Below are positions 1 through 8,673 of a DNA stretch of 64,000 nucleotides, piece after piece; the first letter of the stretch is position 1, and the number at the start of each line of letters is the position of its first letter. The DNA is from Enterobacter cancerogenus (GTDB lineage: Bacteria > Pseudomonadota > Gammaproteobacteria > Enterobacterales > Enterobacteriaceae). The stretch spans positions 59,606-123,605 of the forward strand of contig JRUP01000019.1 of NCBI GenBank assembly GCA_000773965.1. Direction: 5' to 3'. The translations under genes and the position numbers were made by a program. Under the pieces are notes generated by a model. The model saw nothing but the letters and a program-made list of their open reading frames with translations, was not told the origin of the DNA and did not search any database.

Positions 1-786
1 CCGGGCAAAGGACTTCGCTGCCGCTTCTTTGGGGAAACCGATGATTTTCGCCAGCGTGGTGGAGTATTCATCAACGTGGCTATTGGCCCAGCGATCTGCT
101 GCCGCCAGACGATTAACGTAATCCTGCAGCGCCGCGCGTTTGGCCTCATCGTTGAGGGCCGCATCGGTGGCTGCGAGGAAACTGTTGCCGCTGGAGAGGC
201 CAACGCCATTGATCAACACACGTCCAGTATGGGTGACTTCCGCTAGCGCGGTATAAGGATCCCAGGTAGACCAGGCATCCACTGAACCGTTGGCTAATGC
301 GATGCGCGCATCGGCGGGCGTCAGGAAACGAAAGTTGACGTCTTTATCGGTTAAACCGGCCTTTTCCAGTGCTTTTAACGCTTCAAAATGACCAATTGAG
401 CCGCGCCCGGTGGCAATATTTTTGCCTTTCAGATCGGCCACGGTTTTGATCGCTGAATCCGGGCTCACCAACACCGCTAAACCTGCGGGTACGGATTTGC
501 TCACTGCCACCGCTTTCACCTGCGAACCCGCCGCCAGCGAGAACAGCAGCGGCGCGTCACCGATAATCCCCGCATCGACGGCGCCCGCATTCAGTGCCTC
601 CGCCAGCGGTGCCGCTGCCGGGAACTCCGCCCATTCGATTTTATAATTGAGATTATTGAGCTGCTGCGCCGCTTCCATCTCGGCATGCATATTGCCCTTC
701 TGGTCGGCAATGCGCAGTGTGACGGTTTCCGCCGCAGCGGTTCCACTGGCAAGCATCACTAACAGGGCTAAAGCTTTTCTTTTCAT
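1..786 (-). CDS. ABC transporter substrate-binding protein, SsuA/TauA/NrtA-like (3' end outside window)
   Basis: The reading frame starts at an ATG at 786 and runs open off the left edge, giving 262 codons. It begins with a short signal peptide (MKRKALALLVMLASGTAAA), then a type 2 periplasmic-binding fold typical of sulfonate, taurine or nitrate uptake. Family-like stretches include the GAVDAGIIGDAPLLF segment, the DLKGKNIATGRGSIGHF segment and ANGSVDAWSTWDPY. It should capture a small anionic or aromatic ligand in the periplasm for an ABC importer encoded further left. It diverges from the leuA-like gene. The family is clear; the ligand is not. Confidence 0.8.
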   Translation of the reverse strand, partial: MKRKALALLVMLASGTAAAETVTLRIADQKGNMHAEMEAAQQLNNLNYKIEWAEFPAAAPLAEALNAGAVDAGIIGDAPLLFSLAAGSQVKAVAVSKSVPAGLAVLVSPDSAIKTVADLKGKNIATGRGSIGHFEALKALEKAGLTDKDVNFRFLTPADARIALANGSVDAWSTWDPYTALAEVTHTGRVLINGVGLSSGNSFLAATDAALNDEAKRAALQDYVNRLAAADRWANSHVDEYSTTLAKIIGFPKEAAAKSFAR

Positions 787-1087
787 TCTGTTTTCTCTTA
801 TAGCGCAAAACCCCAGACTACCCTGTTGTGCTAAAAGCCCAGATGCCGATTTCGTCTGAGGAAAATCATCCTGCGCATAAGCAGCACAACGCTTTTGGCC
901 GTCGATTCTCATCATCCCACATTTGTTGTGAACGGTTGGGATAGCGTGGGTTCACAGAATGTGGCGACCGGCTGGTTGCGGCAATTTCGCAACGAAATGT
1001 CAGTTACGCAATGTGGCTTGTCAGTTATGCGTGAGCAGCGTGCGGCGATGTGGTCCAGACTGAGTACAGACCCATAAGGAGAACCTC
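787..1087. promoter_or_regulatory. Divergent intergenic region with a 21-bp-spaced direct repeat
   Basis: About 300 bases separate the binding-protein gene from the leuA-like gene. It holds two near-identical boxes, GTCAGTTACGC at 999 and GTCAGTTATGC at 1020, spaced exactly 21 bp (two helical turns) and ending about 58 bp before the leuA-like start. Such spacing is common for AraC-family sites, and an AraC-type gene ends inside the 3' end of the leuA-like gene. A ribosome-binding AAGGAGAA at 1077-1084 precedes the start at 1088. I see no convincing gene here. Confidence 0.35.
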
Positions 1088-2773
1088 ATGCTGAACCACC
1101 CTGCTGAAAAATACCGCCCCTTCCCGATAATCGATTTACCCGACCGTCAGTGGCCATCGCGCCAGCTCACCCAGGCACCGCGCTGGCTTTCCACCGATCT
1201 GCGCGACGGCAACCAGGCGCTGGCTACGCCAATGGACAGTGCACGCAAGCTGGAATTCTGGCAACTGCTACTGCGTTGCGGCTTCAAAGAGATTGAAGTG
1301 GCGTTTCCTGCCGCCTCACAAACTGATTTCGACTTTGTACGCCTGCTGATTGAGCAGAACCATATTCCGCAAGGCGTGGCGATTCAGGTGCTGACGCAAG
1401 CACGCAGCGATCTGATTGATCGCACCTTTGAAGCCCTGCGCGGCGCACCGCAGGCGATTATTCATATGTACAACGCCACGGCACCGTTGTTCCGCGAACG
1501 CGTATTCCGCCAGAGCAAAGCAGAGATCATTGAGCTGGCCTGCGCTGGGGCACGGCAAATCCGCGCCCAATGTGAAGCACATAACGACACCGCCTGGACC
1601 TTCCAGTATTCACCTGAAACGTTCTGCTTTACCGAACCAGAATTCGCGCTGGAGATTTGTGAAGCAGTCGCAGCGATCTGGCAGCCGGGGCCTGAACGCC
1701 CGATGATTATTAACCTGCCCGCCACGGTGGAAGTGAATACTCCGAACGTCTATGCGGATCAGATCGAGTATTTCTGCCGCCACTTTAGCCAGCGTTCACA
1801 GGTGGCGATTTGCGTGCATCCGCACAACGACCGCGGCACCGGCGTGGCCTGCGCCGAACTGGCGATACTGGCCGGAGCCGATCGCGTTGAAGGCTGCTTG
1901 TTCGGTAATGGTGAGCGCACTGGCAATGTCGATATCGTGACGCTGGCTTTGAATTTATATACTCAGGGCGTAGCGCCGGAACTCGATTTCAGCGATATCC
2001 AGCAGGTGCTGGAAGTGGTGACACGCTGCAACCAGTTGCCGGTGCATCCGCGCCATCCGTACGCTGGTGAGCTGGTGTTTACCGCGTTTTCGGGTTCGCA
2101 TCAGGATGCGATTCGCAAAGGCTTTGCTGAACGCAATGAGCGTCAGGAAGCGATCTGGCAAATGCCGTATCTGCCACTTGATCCGCTCGATATCGGTTGC
2201 AGCTACGAAGCGGTGATTCGCGTCAACAGTCAGTCCGGTAAAGGCGGTGCCGCCTGGCTGCTGGAGCAAAACCATGGCCTGCAGTTACCGCGCGGGTTGC
2301 AGCAGGATTTCAGCCGCATTGTGCAGCAGCAAACCGATGCTCACGGCCAGGAGATGACCCATCACGCGTTATGGCAACTGTTCTGTCAGCATTACGGCTT
2401 AACACAGCCTGCACGGCGCTTGCTGGAAGCGGAAAGCCACAGTGATGAGAAAGGGGAAACGCGGTTTAAAGCGCGGGTGCAGGATGGCGGACAAACGCTG
2501 TCGCTGGAAGGTAAAGGCAACGGGCTGCTGTCGGCGGCGGTCGCGGCACTGCGTCAGCGCTATGATTTGGCGATTAGTATTGAGGATTACCACGAGCATA
2601 CGCTGGGTAAACGCAGTGACAGCCGCTCCGTCACTTACATCAGCTGTCTCAATGCGCGCGGTGAACGAGCCTGGGGTGTCGGCATCGATAATGATGTAGC
2701 ACGCGCCTCGTTACAGGCTTTGCTCAACGCAGCCCACGCTTTTCTGCCGCAGGAAAGTAGTTCGCCGGCGTAA
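1088..2773 (+). CDS. leuA: 2-isopropylmalate synthase, type 2 (LeuA2-like)
   Basis: Condenses acetyl-CoA with 2-oxoisovalerate to 2-isopropylmalate, the first committed step of leucine synthesis, in the cytoplasm. The HMGL/DRE-TIM barrel is shown by LSTDLRDGNQAL near residue 38 and the metal-binding HPHNDRGTG near residue 243. A C-terminal regulatory-type domain follows (roughly residues 425-555). At 561 residues it matches the long type 2 family rather than the roughly 520-residue enzyme of the enterobacterial leuABCD operon. No leuBCD genes are nearby, so it is probably a second copy or a specialised paralogue. Its 3' end overlaps the convergent AraC gene by 50 bp. Confidence 0.85.
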   Translation: MLNHPAEKYRPFPIIDLPDRQWPSRQLTQAPRWLSTDLRDGNQALATPMDSARKLEFWQLLLRCGFKEIEVAFPAASQTDFDFVRLLIEQNHIPQGVAIQVLTQARSDLIDRTFEALRGAPQAIIHMYNATAPLFRERVFRQSKAEIIELACAGARQIRAQCEAHNDTAWTFQYSPETFCFTEPEFALEICEAVAAIWQPGPERPMIINLPATVEVNTPNVYADQIEYFCRHFSQRSQVAICVHPHNDRGTGVACAELAILAGADRVEGCLFGNGERTGNVDIVTLALNLYTQGVAPELDFSDIQQVLEVVTRCNQLPVHPRHPYAGELVFTAFSGSHQDAIRKGFAERNERQEAIWQMPYLPLDPLDIGCSYEAVIRVNSQSGKGGAAWLLEQNHGLQLPRGLQQDFSRIVQQQTDAHGQEMTHHALWQLFCQHYGLTQPARRLLEAESHSDEKGETRFKARVQDGGQTLSLEGKGNGLLSAAVAALRQRYDLAISIEDYHEHTLGKRSDSRSVTYISCLNARGERAWGVGIDNDVARASLQALLNAAHAFLPQESSSPA

Positions 2774-3506
2774 CGCCGAGCACGCGGCGGAACATCGCAC
2801 TGAAGGCGCTCGGGCTGTCATAACCGAGTTCGAGCGCCACCGTTAACACCGTTTCGCCCTGCGCAAGCCGCGCCAACGCCACGCTGAGACGTGCGCGGCG
2901 CACCCAGTCGCTGAACTGCAAGCCGGTTTCGCGGTTAAAATGCCGCGCCAGCGTGCGTTCAGCGACACAGAGTTCGCTGGCCGCTCTCGCGAGTGTCCAG
3001 CTCTCGCCCGGTTGCTGATGAATTTGCTGGCACAGTGCACGCATCCTCTCACTCTCCGGCCACGGCAGGCCAAAGGGCAGCACATCCATTACGCGGATTT
3101 CATCGAGAATCAATTCGTAGATGCGTTCTGCACGACTGCCAGAAGCGTATTGATCCGGCAATGCCAGAGCACTGACGATCAGCTCACGCAGCAGCGGGGA
3201 AATCTGCACCACCTGACAGCTGGCAGGCAAATCCGCCCGCGCCAGCGGATCGACAAACAGCGTGCGGGCCGCCACCGACCCCACAATATGCAGCGCATGC
3301 TCTGTGCCCGCAGGTAACCACACGCCACGACTCGGCGGTACAATCCAGCTGCCCTGCCGGGTTTCGACTTTCACTACGCCGCTTAAGGTATGGATCAACT
3401 GCGCACAATCGTGGTGATGCCATGACTCAGCATCACCGTGCACATAATCGTGCGCATAAGGCACCAGCGGACGCTGGCTAAAATCGAAGTTGAGGCGCTG
3501 GCTCAT
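2724..3506 (-). CDS. AraC-family transcriptional regulator with N-terminal cupin domain
   Basis: A 260-residue regulator with a cupin-like sensor half (HHHDCAQLIHTLSG near residue 30, VPPSRGVWLPAGTEH near 57) and a C-terminal double helix-turn-helix (AASELCVAERTLARHF, LGYDSPSAFSAMFRRVLGV). Its ATG follows the TAA of the upstream oxidoreductase with no gap, so both genes are probably one transcript. Its 3' end overlaps the convergent leuA-like gene by 50 bp. Likely targets are its own operon or the leuA-like promoter, but this is inference. No effector can be named. Confidence 0.88.
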   Translation of the reverse strand: MSQRLNFDFSQRPLVPYAHDYVHGDAESWHHHDCAQLIHTLSGVVKVETRQGSWIVPPSRGVWLPAGTEHALHIVGSVAARTLFVDPLARADLPASCQVVQISPLLRELIVSALALPDQYASGSRAERIYELILDEIRVMDVLPFGLPWPESERMRALCQQIHQQPGESWTLARAASELCVAERTLARHFNRETGLQFSDWVRRARLSVALARLAQGETVLTVALELGYDSPSAFSAMFRRVLGVTPANYFPAAEKRGLR

Positions 3507-4370
3507 TTAGCGTTTCAGGTACTGGTAGACCGCCGCCAGGTCCTGCTCGCCGTAACCGGCATCGACCGCTTGCTGCCAGACGTCAACGATGTTCTCCAGC
3601 GCGGGCAGCTTGCTATCACCTGCGGCATCCAGCGCCAGTCTGGCATCTTTCAATGCCCATACCAGATGCATCTGCGGGGTGTAATCACCGCTGGCGATCA
3701 TCCCGAGTTTCATTTTGGCGTACGGTGCCGCCAGTGGACCACCATCCAGCACTTTCCACAGATCGTCGGTGCTGAAACCAAACTGCTCCGCCAGGCGAGT
3801 ACTCTCCGCCAGACTTTGCATCAGCCCAATCAGCCAGCTGTTCACCACCAGTTTCATACTAGAACTGGCACCCGCTTCACCCAGCCACTGTGTGCCTTTG
3901 CCAATCGCGGCAAACACCTGCTCTGCGGCCTGCGCTTTACTTTGATCGCCGCTGGCCATCACCAGAATTTGAGCGTTTTCGGCTGGCGCCTTAGTGCCGG
4001 AAACCGGGGCATCAATAAAGAGCACATCCGGACGTGCGTGTTGCAGTTCGGCGATCAGCGCATCAGTCGCTTCCACGCCAATAGTCCCCATCTGGCAGAC
4101 GGTTGCGCCCTGCTTCAATGCACTGTTTGCTTCGGTCAGGGTCTGACGCGTGGTATCGCCGTCAGACAGCATGGCGATCACCACATCGGCACCCTCTACG
4201 GCCTGCGCCGCGCTGTCGCTGAGTTGCAAACCGGCATCCAGCAAGTCTTCACCTTTGGCACGCGTGCGGTTCCAGCCGCGCACCACGAAACTTTTTTTCA
4301 GTAAGTTGGCGGCAAACGCGTGCCCCATTGCGCCCAAACCTAATACCGCCACGACGGGTTGCTGACTCAT
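3507..4370 (-). CDS. NAD(P)-dependent oxidoreductase, 3-hydroxyisobutyrate dehydrogenase/imine-reductase-like
   Basis: A beta-hydroxyacid dehydrogenase-type protein of 287 residues. The Rossmann motif GLGAMGHAFAANLL (from residue 11) binds the nucleotide, DAPVSGTKAPAENA marks the substrate loop, and the KLVVN segment after GASSSM supplies the family's Lys and Asn. The family reduces or oxidises 3-hydroxy acids; some members are imine reductases, and the altered substrate loop leaves this open. An AAGGGAATC ribosome-binding site precedes the start. It is the first gene of a two-gene unit with the AraC-type regulator and diverges from a TetR gene. Confidence 0.82.
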   Translation of the reverse strand: MSQQPVVAVLGLGAMGHAFAANLLKKSFVVRGWNRTRAKGEDLLDAGLQLSDSAAQAVEGADVVIAMLSDGDTTRQTLTEANSALKQGATVCQMGTIGVEATDALIAELQHARPDVLFIDAPVSGTKAPAENAQILVMASGDQSKAQAAEQVFAAIGKGTQWLGEAGASSSMKLVVNSWLIGLMQSLAESTRLAEQFGFSTDDLWKVLDGGPLAAPYAKMKLGMIASGDYTPQMHLVWALKDARLALDAAGDSKLPALENIVDVWQQAVDAGYGEQDLAAVYQYLKR

Positions 4371-4670
4371 CTTGATTCCCTTTTATGCATTCAGACAAAA
4401 CAGTCAGACTGACAGAAATTTCTGCGCGCAGCCAGGCGAGAGGTGCGCCGAAAGGCATTTTTTAATCTCAACCCCGACAAGACACAGGGTTAATCAGCAT
4501 GCTTTTAAACAGCACTGGGGGCTTCCTGGCGAGGAGGATGGGATAACGATTTACCGGGTTAATTTTATCATTGCGGCAATGACACAAGAGTTCGTATTCA
4601 TCGCTATTCGATTATTGGAAAAAGTTCGCATATGATAAATGGGAAACTAACACTCTATAAATAATTACCG
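4371..4670. promoter_or_regulatory. AT-rich divergent region with small palindrome
   Basis: About 300 bases between the divergent oxidoreductase and TetR genes. An 11-bp perfect palindrome, GTCAGACTGAC at 4403-4413, lies 33 bp upstream of the oxidoreductase start and could be an operator for the TetR-type protein, though it is short. The half near the TetR gene is markedly AT-rich. No gene was recognised. Confidence 0.3.
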
Positions 4671-5288
4671 ATGTCATCAGAAAACCAAAGCTTAAAAGTC
4701 ACTCGAGAACGTGGAAGACCCCGAGTCTTCGATATGGACGACGTTTTAGATAAAGCAATGATAGTATTCAGAAAGAAAGGTTATCACGCTTCATCAATAG
4801 CCGACCTGGGCGAAGCCATGAGTTTAACGGCTGGAAGTATATATAAGGCGTTTACTGATAAGCGCACCCTTTTTTTGCGGGTATTTGAACGCTACATTGC
4901 CCTCCGTAATGCCGATTTACGTCAGCGGTTGCAACATTTCCCGGATGGCAGATCGCGGATTGAGGAATTACTGCAATTTTATTTAGACTCTGCGGTTGAG
5001 ATTGAAGGGCGTAGAGGTTGTTTGGTTGTTGGGAGCACGGTTGAACTGCAAACGCTGGATGAAGAACTTTCAGAGTTAGTCAGGCAGGCCGTGTTGCGTA
5101 ATCAAAACTTTCTCGTTTCGCTTATTATTGAAGGCCAGAAAGACGGATCTATTTCCTCTCAACTGGATGCTGAAACTGCGGCAGGCTTATTGCTGTGCGT
5201 GGCATTCGGCATGCGTGTGGTAGGTAAAGTTCAGGATGTGACTAATGGGAAAAAAACCATTACTATGGTGATGAAGGTTCTGGAATAA
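4671..5288 (+). CDS. TetR-family transcriptional regulator
   Basis: A 205-residue repressor. The N-terminal DNA-binding domain is typical: DDVLDKAMIVFRKKGYHASSIADLG, then the recognition helix in LTAGSIYKAFTDKRTLF. The rest is a helical ligand-binding and dimerisation domain, with a TetR_C-like stretch GRRGCLVVGSTVEL. It diverges from the oxidoreductase gene, which is the usual place for a TetR target. Base composition is more AT-rich than the flanks, as for the next two small genes, which may mean recent transfer. The inducer is unknown. Confidence 0.88.
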   Translation: MSSENQSLKVTRERGRPRVFDMDDVLDKAMIVFRKKGYHASSIADLGEAMSLTAGSIYKAFTDKRTLFLRVFERYIALRNADLRQRLQHFPDGRSRIEELLQFYLDSAVEIEGRRGCLVVGSTVELQTLDEELSELVRQAVLRNQNFLVSLIIEGQKDGSISSQLDAETAAGLLLCVAFGMRVVGKVQDVTNGKKTITMVMKVLE

Positions 5289-5300
5289 TTCATTTGCCAT

Positions 5301-5324
5301 ATTAGGAAATAATCATTTCCTAAT
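5301..5324. terminator. AT-rich hairpin downstream of the TetR gene
   Basis: A perfect 10-bp inverted repeat, ATTAGGAAAT and ATTTCCTAAT, with a 4-base loop AATC, then TAAATTTAA. It lies 13 bp after the TetR stop. A weak terminator is the simplest reading; an operator for the next small gene is possible. Confidence 0.4.
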
Positions 5325-5378
5325 TAAATTTAATCATAGCGCTCTCCTGAACGCCTGTGATCCCTAAGAGGAATTGAT

Positions 5379-5618
5379 ATGTGCATCAATGATGCAGCGA
5401 AGAATCACAGAATGGCTATGGAGCAGGATGTGGCACCTCCGAAAGATATTTCAGAAGAGGAAGCCCTGGGGCGCGTTGTGGGCGAAATTTTAAGCGCGGG
5501 AAAAACGCTCAGTCGTAAAACACTGTGTTTTGAATTGCTCAAAAAGCTGGATGAAGCTGAAGAATCATCAGTTAAAAGGCACTATTCGAATATTTTCAAG
5601 AAATTATTGTCTTGTTAG
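5379..5618 (+). CDS. YmgB/AriR-YcgZ family small regulator
   Basis: A 79-residue protein related to the E. coli connector proteins YcgZ, YmgA and AriR. The shared core is GRVVGEILSAGKTLSRKTLC followed by an amphipathic helix (KKLDEAEESSVKRHYSNIFKKLL). In E. coli these proteins act with the Rcs phosphorelay and biofilm and acid-resistance control. The start at 5379 has AGAGGAATTG upstream; an internal Met at residue 12 is an alternative. It stands alone in an AT-rich patch. The family is clear, the targets here are not. Confidence 0.75.
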   Translation: MCINDAAKNHRMAMEQDVAPPKDISEEEALGRVVGEILSAGKTLSRKTLCFELLKKLDEAEESSVKRHYSNIFKKLLSC

Positions 5619-5896
5619 CTTATAAATAAAAAGCGCATCCGTTTGATTGCTTTTAATATCTCTATTTTGAGCAATCATCGTTTCGTGTCGCCGACATCCT
5701 TTTTGTATTCGATAACATCATGAGCCAGTGCTTGCCGTTACGCTTATTCTTCTCGTTTCTGTATAAGAAACATCCCAATCATGGCTCAAACAAAGTAATA
5801 GGGAATAATCTGCTTTCCCCAGCACAGAAATAAAACAAAATCACCTCCTCATCAGATAAGAATTAATTATGTGTTTAAGTCATGAGGATAATAAAA

Positions 5897-6103
5897 ATGA
5901 AAGACCCTATACAGCGTCGCATCCCGTCAAATTTGTCGCGCATTGAATTATCTGAACAGTGGCAAATCACTTACTGGACGCTCACTCTGCATACGACTCA
6001 GGAAAGACTTACCCGGGCGGTGCGAGAAGTAGGATCAGAGACCGAAGCTGTTCGCCGATGGCTCACTGAACATCCTCCTGCCCGACAACCTCAGTCTTAT
6101 TAA
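5897..6103 (+). CDS. DUF3606-like small protein
   Basis: A 68-residue protein, MKDPIQRRIPSNLSRIEL..., with the plan of DUF3606 proteins: a basic N-terminus, a stretch like LSEQWQITYWTLTLHT, and a C-terminal helix (RLTRAVREVGSETEAVRRWL). The function of the family is unknown; members are often stress-induced small proteins. I chose the ATG at 5897 because GAGG sits 9 bp upstream; an in-frame ATG at 5882 lacks a ribosome-binding site. It is alone between the YmgB-type gene and pqqU. Confidence 0.6.
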   Translation: MKDPIQRRIPSNLSRIELSEQWQITYWTLTLHTTQERLTRAVREVGSETEAVRRWLTEHPPARQPQSY

Positions 6104-6439
6104 GGTGATAGGCCATCGCCATGACACTGGCGGAATAGACGCATAAGGACAACGTGAGCGCAGTTTCACTCTCGTTATGGCTTATGAATCCATCCGGCAG
6201 CCGCTCAGTCGTTTGCGTTGTCCCTGTTCAGCCCATTGCCAACAAAATAGCCATGAGTCAACGGCCTTTACGCAGCAAACGTCACAGCCCTCTCCCTGCC
6301 TGAGGTATAAAACGCTAATAACAGCATTTATTTAATATAATGCGTGAAAATGTAATACCATTTATCGGTAAAACTATTAACATATGCGCGATTAATGTTC
6401 CATTTGGTTCATTCAACGTCTTTTATACGGTCTTTCATA
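6104..6439. promoter_or_regulatory. Intergenic region upstream of pqqU
   Basis: About 335 bases without a recognisable gene. The last 130 bases are AT-rich and contain a TATAAT at 6336-6341, a possible -10 element for pqqU. I found no clear -35 box, Fur box or other operator. Confidence 0.25.
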
Positions 6440-8563
6440 ATGAAAATTGCTTTACTGCGACAGGCACCGTTGCTGATGCTGCCTGCATTATTCCCTCTGC
6501 AATTGATGGCGGCGGATAATGCCAGCAATACCATGGTGGTCAGTGCTGAGCCCGCGGGCACCGGTTTGTCAGAGCTGGATACGCCCGCGGCGGTGAGTGT
6601 GGTGTCTGGTGAGGATATGCGTCATGCAGCACCACGCGTCAACCTCTCGGAAAATCTCGCCAGCGTGCCGGGCATGCAGATTCAGAACCGCCAGAACTAT
6701 GCGCAGGATTTGCAAATTTCCGTGCGCGGATTTGGCTCGCGATCAACCTTTGGCCTGCGCGGTATCCGCCTGTATGTCGACGGTATTCCCGCCACGATGC
6801 CTGATGGTCAGGGACAAACCTCAAATATCGACATTGGTTCGATTGATCACGTTGAAGTACTGCGCGGCCCCTTCTCAGCCCTGTACGGCAACTCGTCGGG
6901 CGGTGTCATTAATGTTGAAACCCAAACCGGTCAGCAACCCACCACGCTGGAAGCCAGCACCTGGTACGGTAGCTACGGCAGCTGGCGCAACAGCGTCAAA
7001 GCCAGCGGCGCCACCGGTGATGGCACCCACGCCGGTGACGTGAATTACACCGTATCGGCCTCACGCTTTACCACACATGGCTATCGCGATCACAGCTCGG
7101 CAGAGAAAAACCTCGGTAACGCCAAACTCGGTGTGCGCATTGATGATGTCAGTACCCTGACGCTACTGTTTAACAGCGTTCACGTGGATGCGCAGGATCC
7201 CGGCGGTTTGACCGAGGCGCAGTGGAAAGATAATCCGCGTCAGGTTGCCAGTAACGTAACGCTTTACAACGCGCGCAAAACCGTCGACCAAACGCAGGCT
7301 GGGCTGCACTATCAGCGCCAGATGAGTGAGAACGACGATCTCAGCGTGATGATGTACGCCGGTGAGCGTGAAACCACACAGTATCAATCGATCCCAATGG
7401 CGACCCAGCTGAAAGCAGGCTATCCCGGCGGCGTGATCTCGCTGGCACGCCACTATCAGGGGATTGATACGCGCTGGACACATCGCGATACCGTGTTCAC
7501 CCTTCCCGTGACGCTAACCGCTGGTCTCGACTATGAAACCATGACCGAGAAGCGTAAAGGCTATCAGAACTTCACTACCAGCAATGGCGTGACGGATTAC
7601 GGCGTGCAGGGCGATATGCGCCGCAATGAACGCAATCTGATGTGGAACCTCGATCCTTATCTGCAAACGGCGTGGCAATTTACCGATAAGTGGTCACTGG
7701 ATGCTGGTGTGCGTTTGAGTACGGTGAATTTCGACTCTAACGATTATTACGTCACTTCCAGCGATCCCGATGACAGCGGTAATCGACGTTATCACCGCTG
7801 GCTGCCTGCCGCCTCACTGAAATATGCGATTGATAATAGCTGGAATGCTTATGTGTCAGCGGGCCGTGGCTTTGAAACGCCAACGCTAAATGAGTTGTCT
7901 TATCGCTCAGCAGATCAGTCTGGCCTGAACCTCAATCTGAAGCCGGCGACCAGCGATACAGTTGAGTTAGGCACTAAAAAGCGTATCGGTAACGGTTTAA
8001 TTACCGCCGCCGTGTTCCAGACCGATACCAAAAACGAGATCGTCTCTGACAGCAGCTATGAGGGACGCACCAGCTATAAAAATGCCGGTGAAACCCGTCG
8101 TCGCGGACTGGAGTTGGGTCTGGATCAAGAGTTTGGTTATGACTGGCACCTCAAAGCGGCGTGGACCCTGCTGGATGCGCGCTATCGCTCTAACGCCTGT
8201 GGCACTGAAAGCTGTGACGGCAACCGTATTCCGGGCATCGCACGTAATATGGCCTATGCCGGGTTAGCCTATGCACCGGATCAAGGCTGGTATGCCGGCG
8301 GTGATATGCGCTACATGAGCGACATTGCAGCGGACGATGAAAATGATGTCAAAGCACCCTCTTATACCGTATTTGGCCTGAACTCGGGTTATAAGTGGCT
8401 GGTGCAGAACTGGACGCTGGACTTGTTTGGTCGCGTGGATAACCTGTTTGACCGCACCTATGTGGGTTCAGTGATCGTCAATGAGAGCAACGGTCGCTAT
8501 TACGAGCCGGCACCAGGACGCAACTACAGTGTAGGTCTGACGGTAAGTTATGCGTTTCAGTAA
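6440..8563 (+). CDS. pqqU: TonB-dependent PQQ receptor PqqU (YncD)
   Basis: An outer-membrane beta-barrel that imports pyrroloquinoline quinone using TonB energy in the E. coli orthologue. The 707-residue protein has a signal peptide, a plug domain (LDTPAAVSVVSGEDM, then the IQNRQNYAQDLQISVRGFGS region) and a barrel ending in Phe-Gln. Long identical blocks to E. coli YncD, such as LYVDGIPATMPDGQGQTSNI and VNESNGRYYEP, make this firm. The start at 6440 gives MKIALLRQ, aligned with E. coli; the frame stays open 45 bases upstream. It is monocistronic with a strong terminator. Confidence 0.93.
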   Translation: MKIALLRQAPLLMLPALFPLQLMAADNASNTMVVSAEPAGTGLSELDTPAAVSVVSGEDMRHAAPRVNLSENLASVPGMQIQNRQNYAQDLQISVRGFGSRSTFGLRGIRLYVDGIPATMPDGQGQTSNIDIGSIDHVEVLRGPFSALYGNSSGGVINVETQTGQQPTTLEASTWYGSYGSWRNSVKASGATGDGTHAGDVNYTVSASRFTTHGYRDHSSAEKNLGNAKLGVRIDDVSTLTLLFNSVHVDAQDPGGLTEAQWKDNPRQVASNVTLYNARKTVDQTQAGLHYQRQMSENDDLSVMMYAGERETTQYQSIPMATQLKAGYPGGVISLARHYQGIDTRWTHRDTVFTLPVTLTAGLDYETMTEKRKGYQNFTTSNGVTDYGVQGDMRRNERNLMWNLDPYLQTAWQFTDKWSLDAGVRLSTVNFDSNDYYVTSSDPDDSGNRRYHRWLPAASLKYAIDNSWNAYVSAGRGFETPTLNELSYRSADQSGLNLNLKPATSDTVELGTKKRIGNGLITAAVFQTDTKNEIVSDSSYEGRTSYKNAGETRRRGLELGLDQEFGYDWHLKAAWTLLDARYRSNACGTESCDGNRIPGIARNMAYAGLAYAPDQGWYAGGDMRYMSDIAADDENDVKAPSYTVFGLNSGYKWLVQNWTLDLFGRVDNLFDRTYVGSVIVNESNGRYYEPAPGRNYSVGLTVSYAFQ

Positions 8564-8584
8564 CTGACATCGCGCCTGATAAAA

Positions 8585-8621
8585 AGCCCTGCAACCTTAT
8601 TCGGATTGCAGGGCTTTTTTT
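8585..8621 (+). terminator. Rho-independent terminator after pqqU
   Basis: A perfect 10-bp stem, AGCCCTGCAA and TTGCAGGGCT, with an 11-base loop, ends in a run of seven T at 8615-8621. It lies 21 bp after the pqqU stop. Confidence 0.9.
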
Positions 8622-8673
8622 ATGCCGTTTTGACAATGCGCATGCAGTGCATGAGCATGCCTGACCAGTCGTT

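Noticed and set aside
895-1077. A 60-codon frame upstream of the leuA-like gene
   Set aside because: No similarity, no ribosome-binding site, and it covers the presumed promoter with the 21-bp direct repeat.
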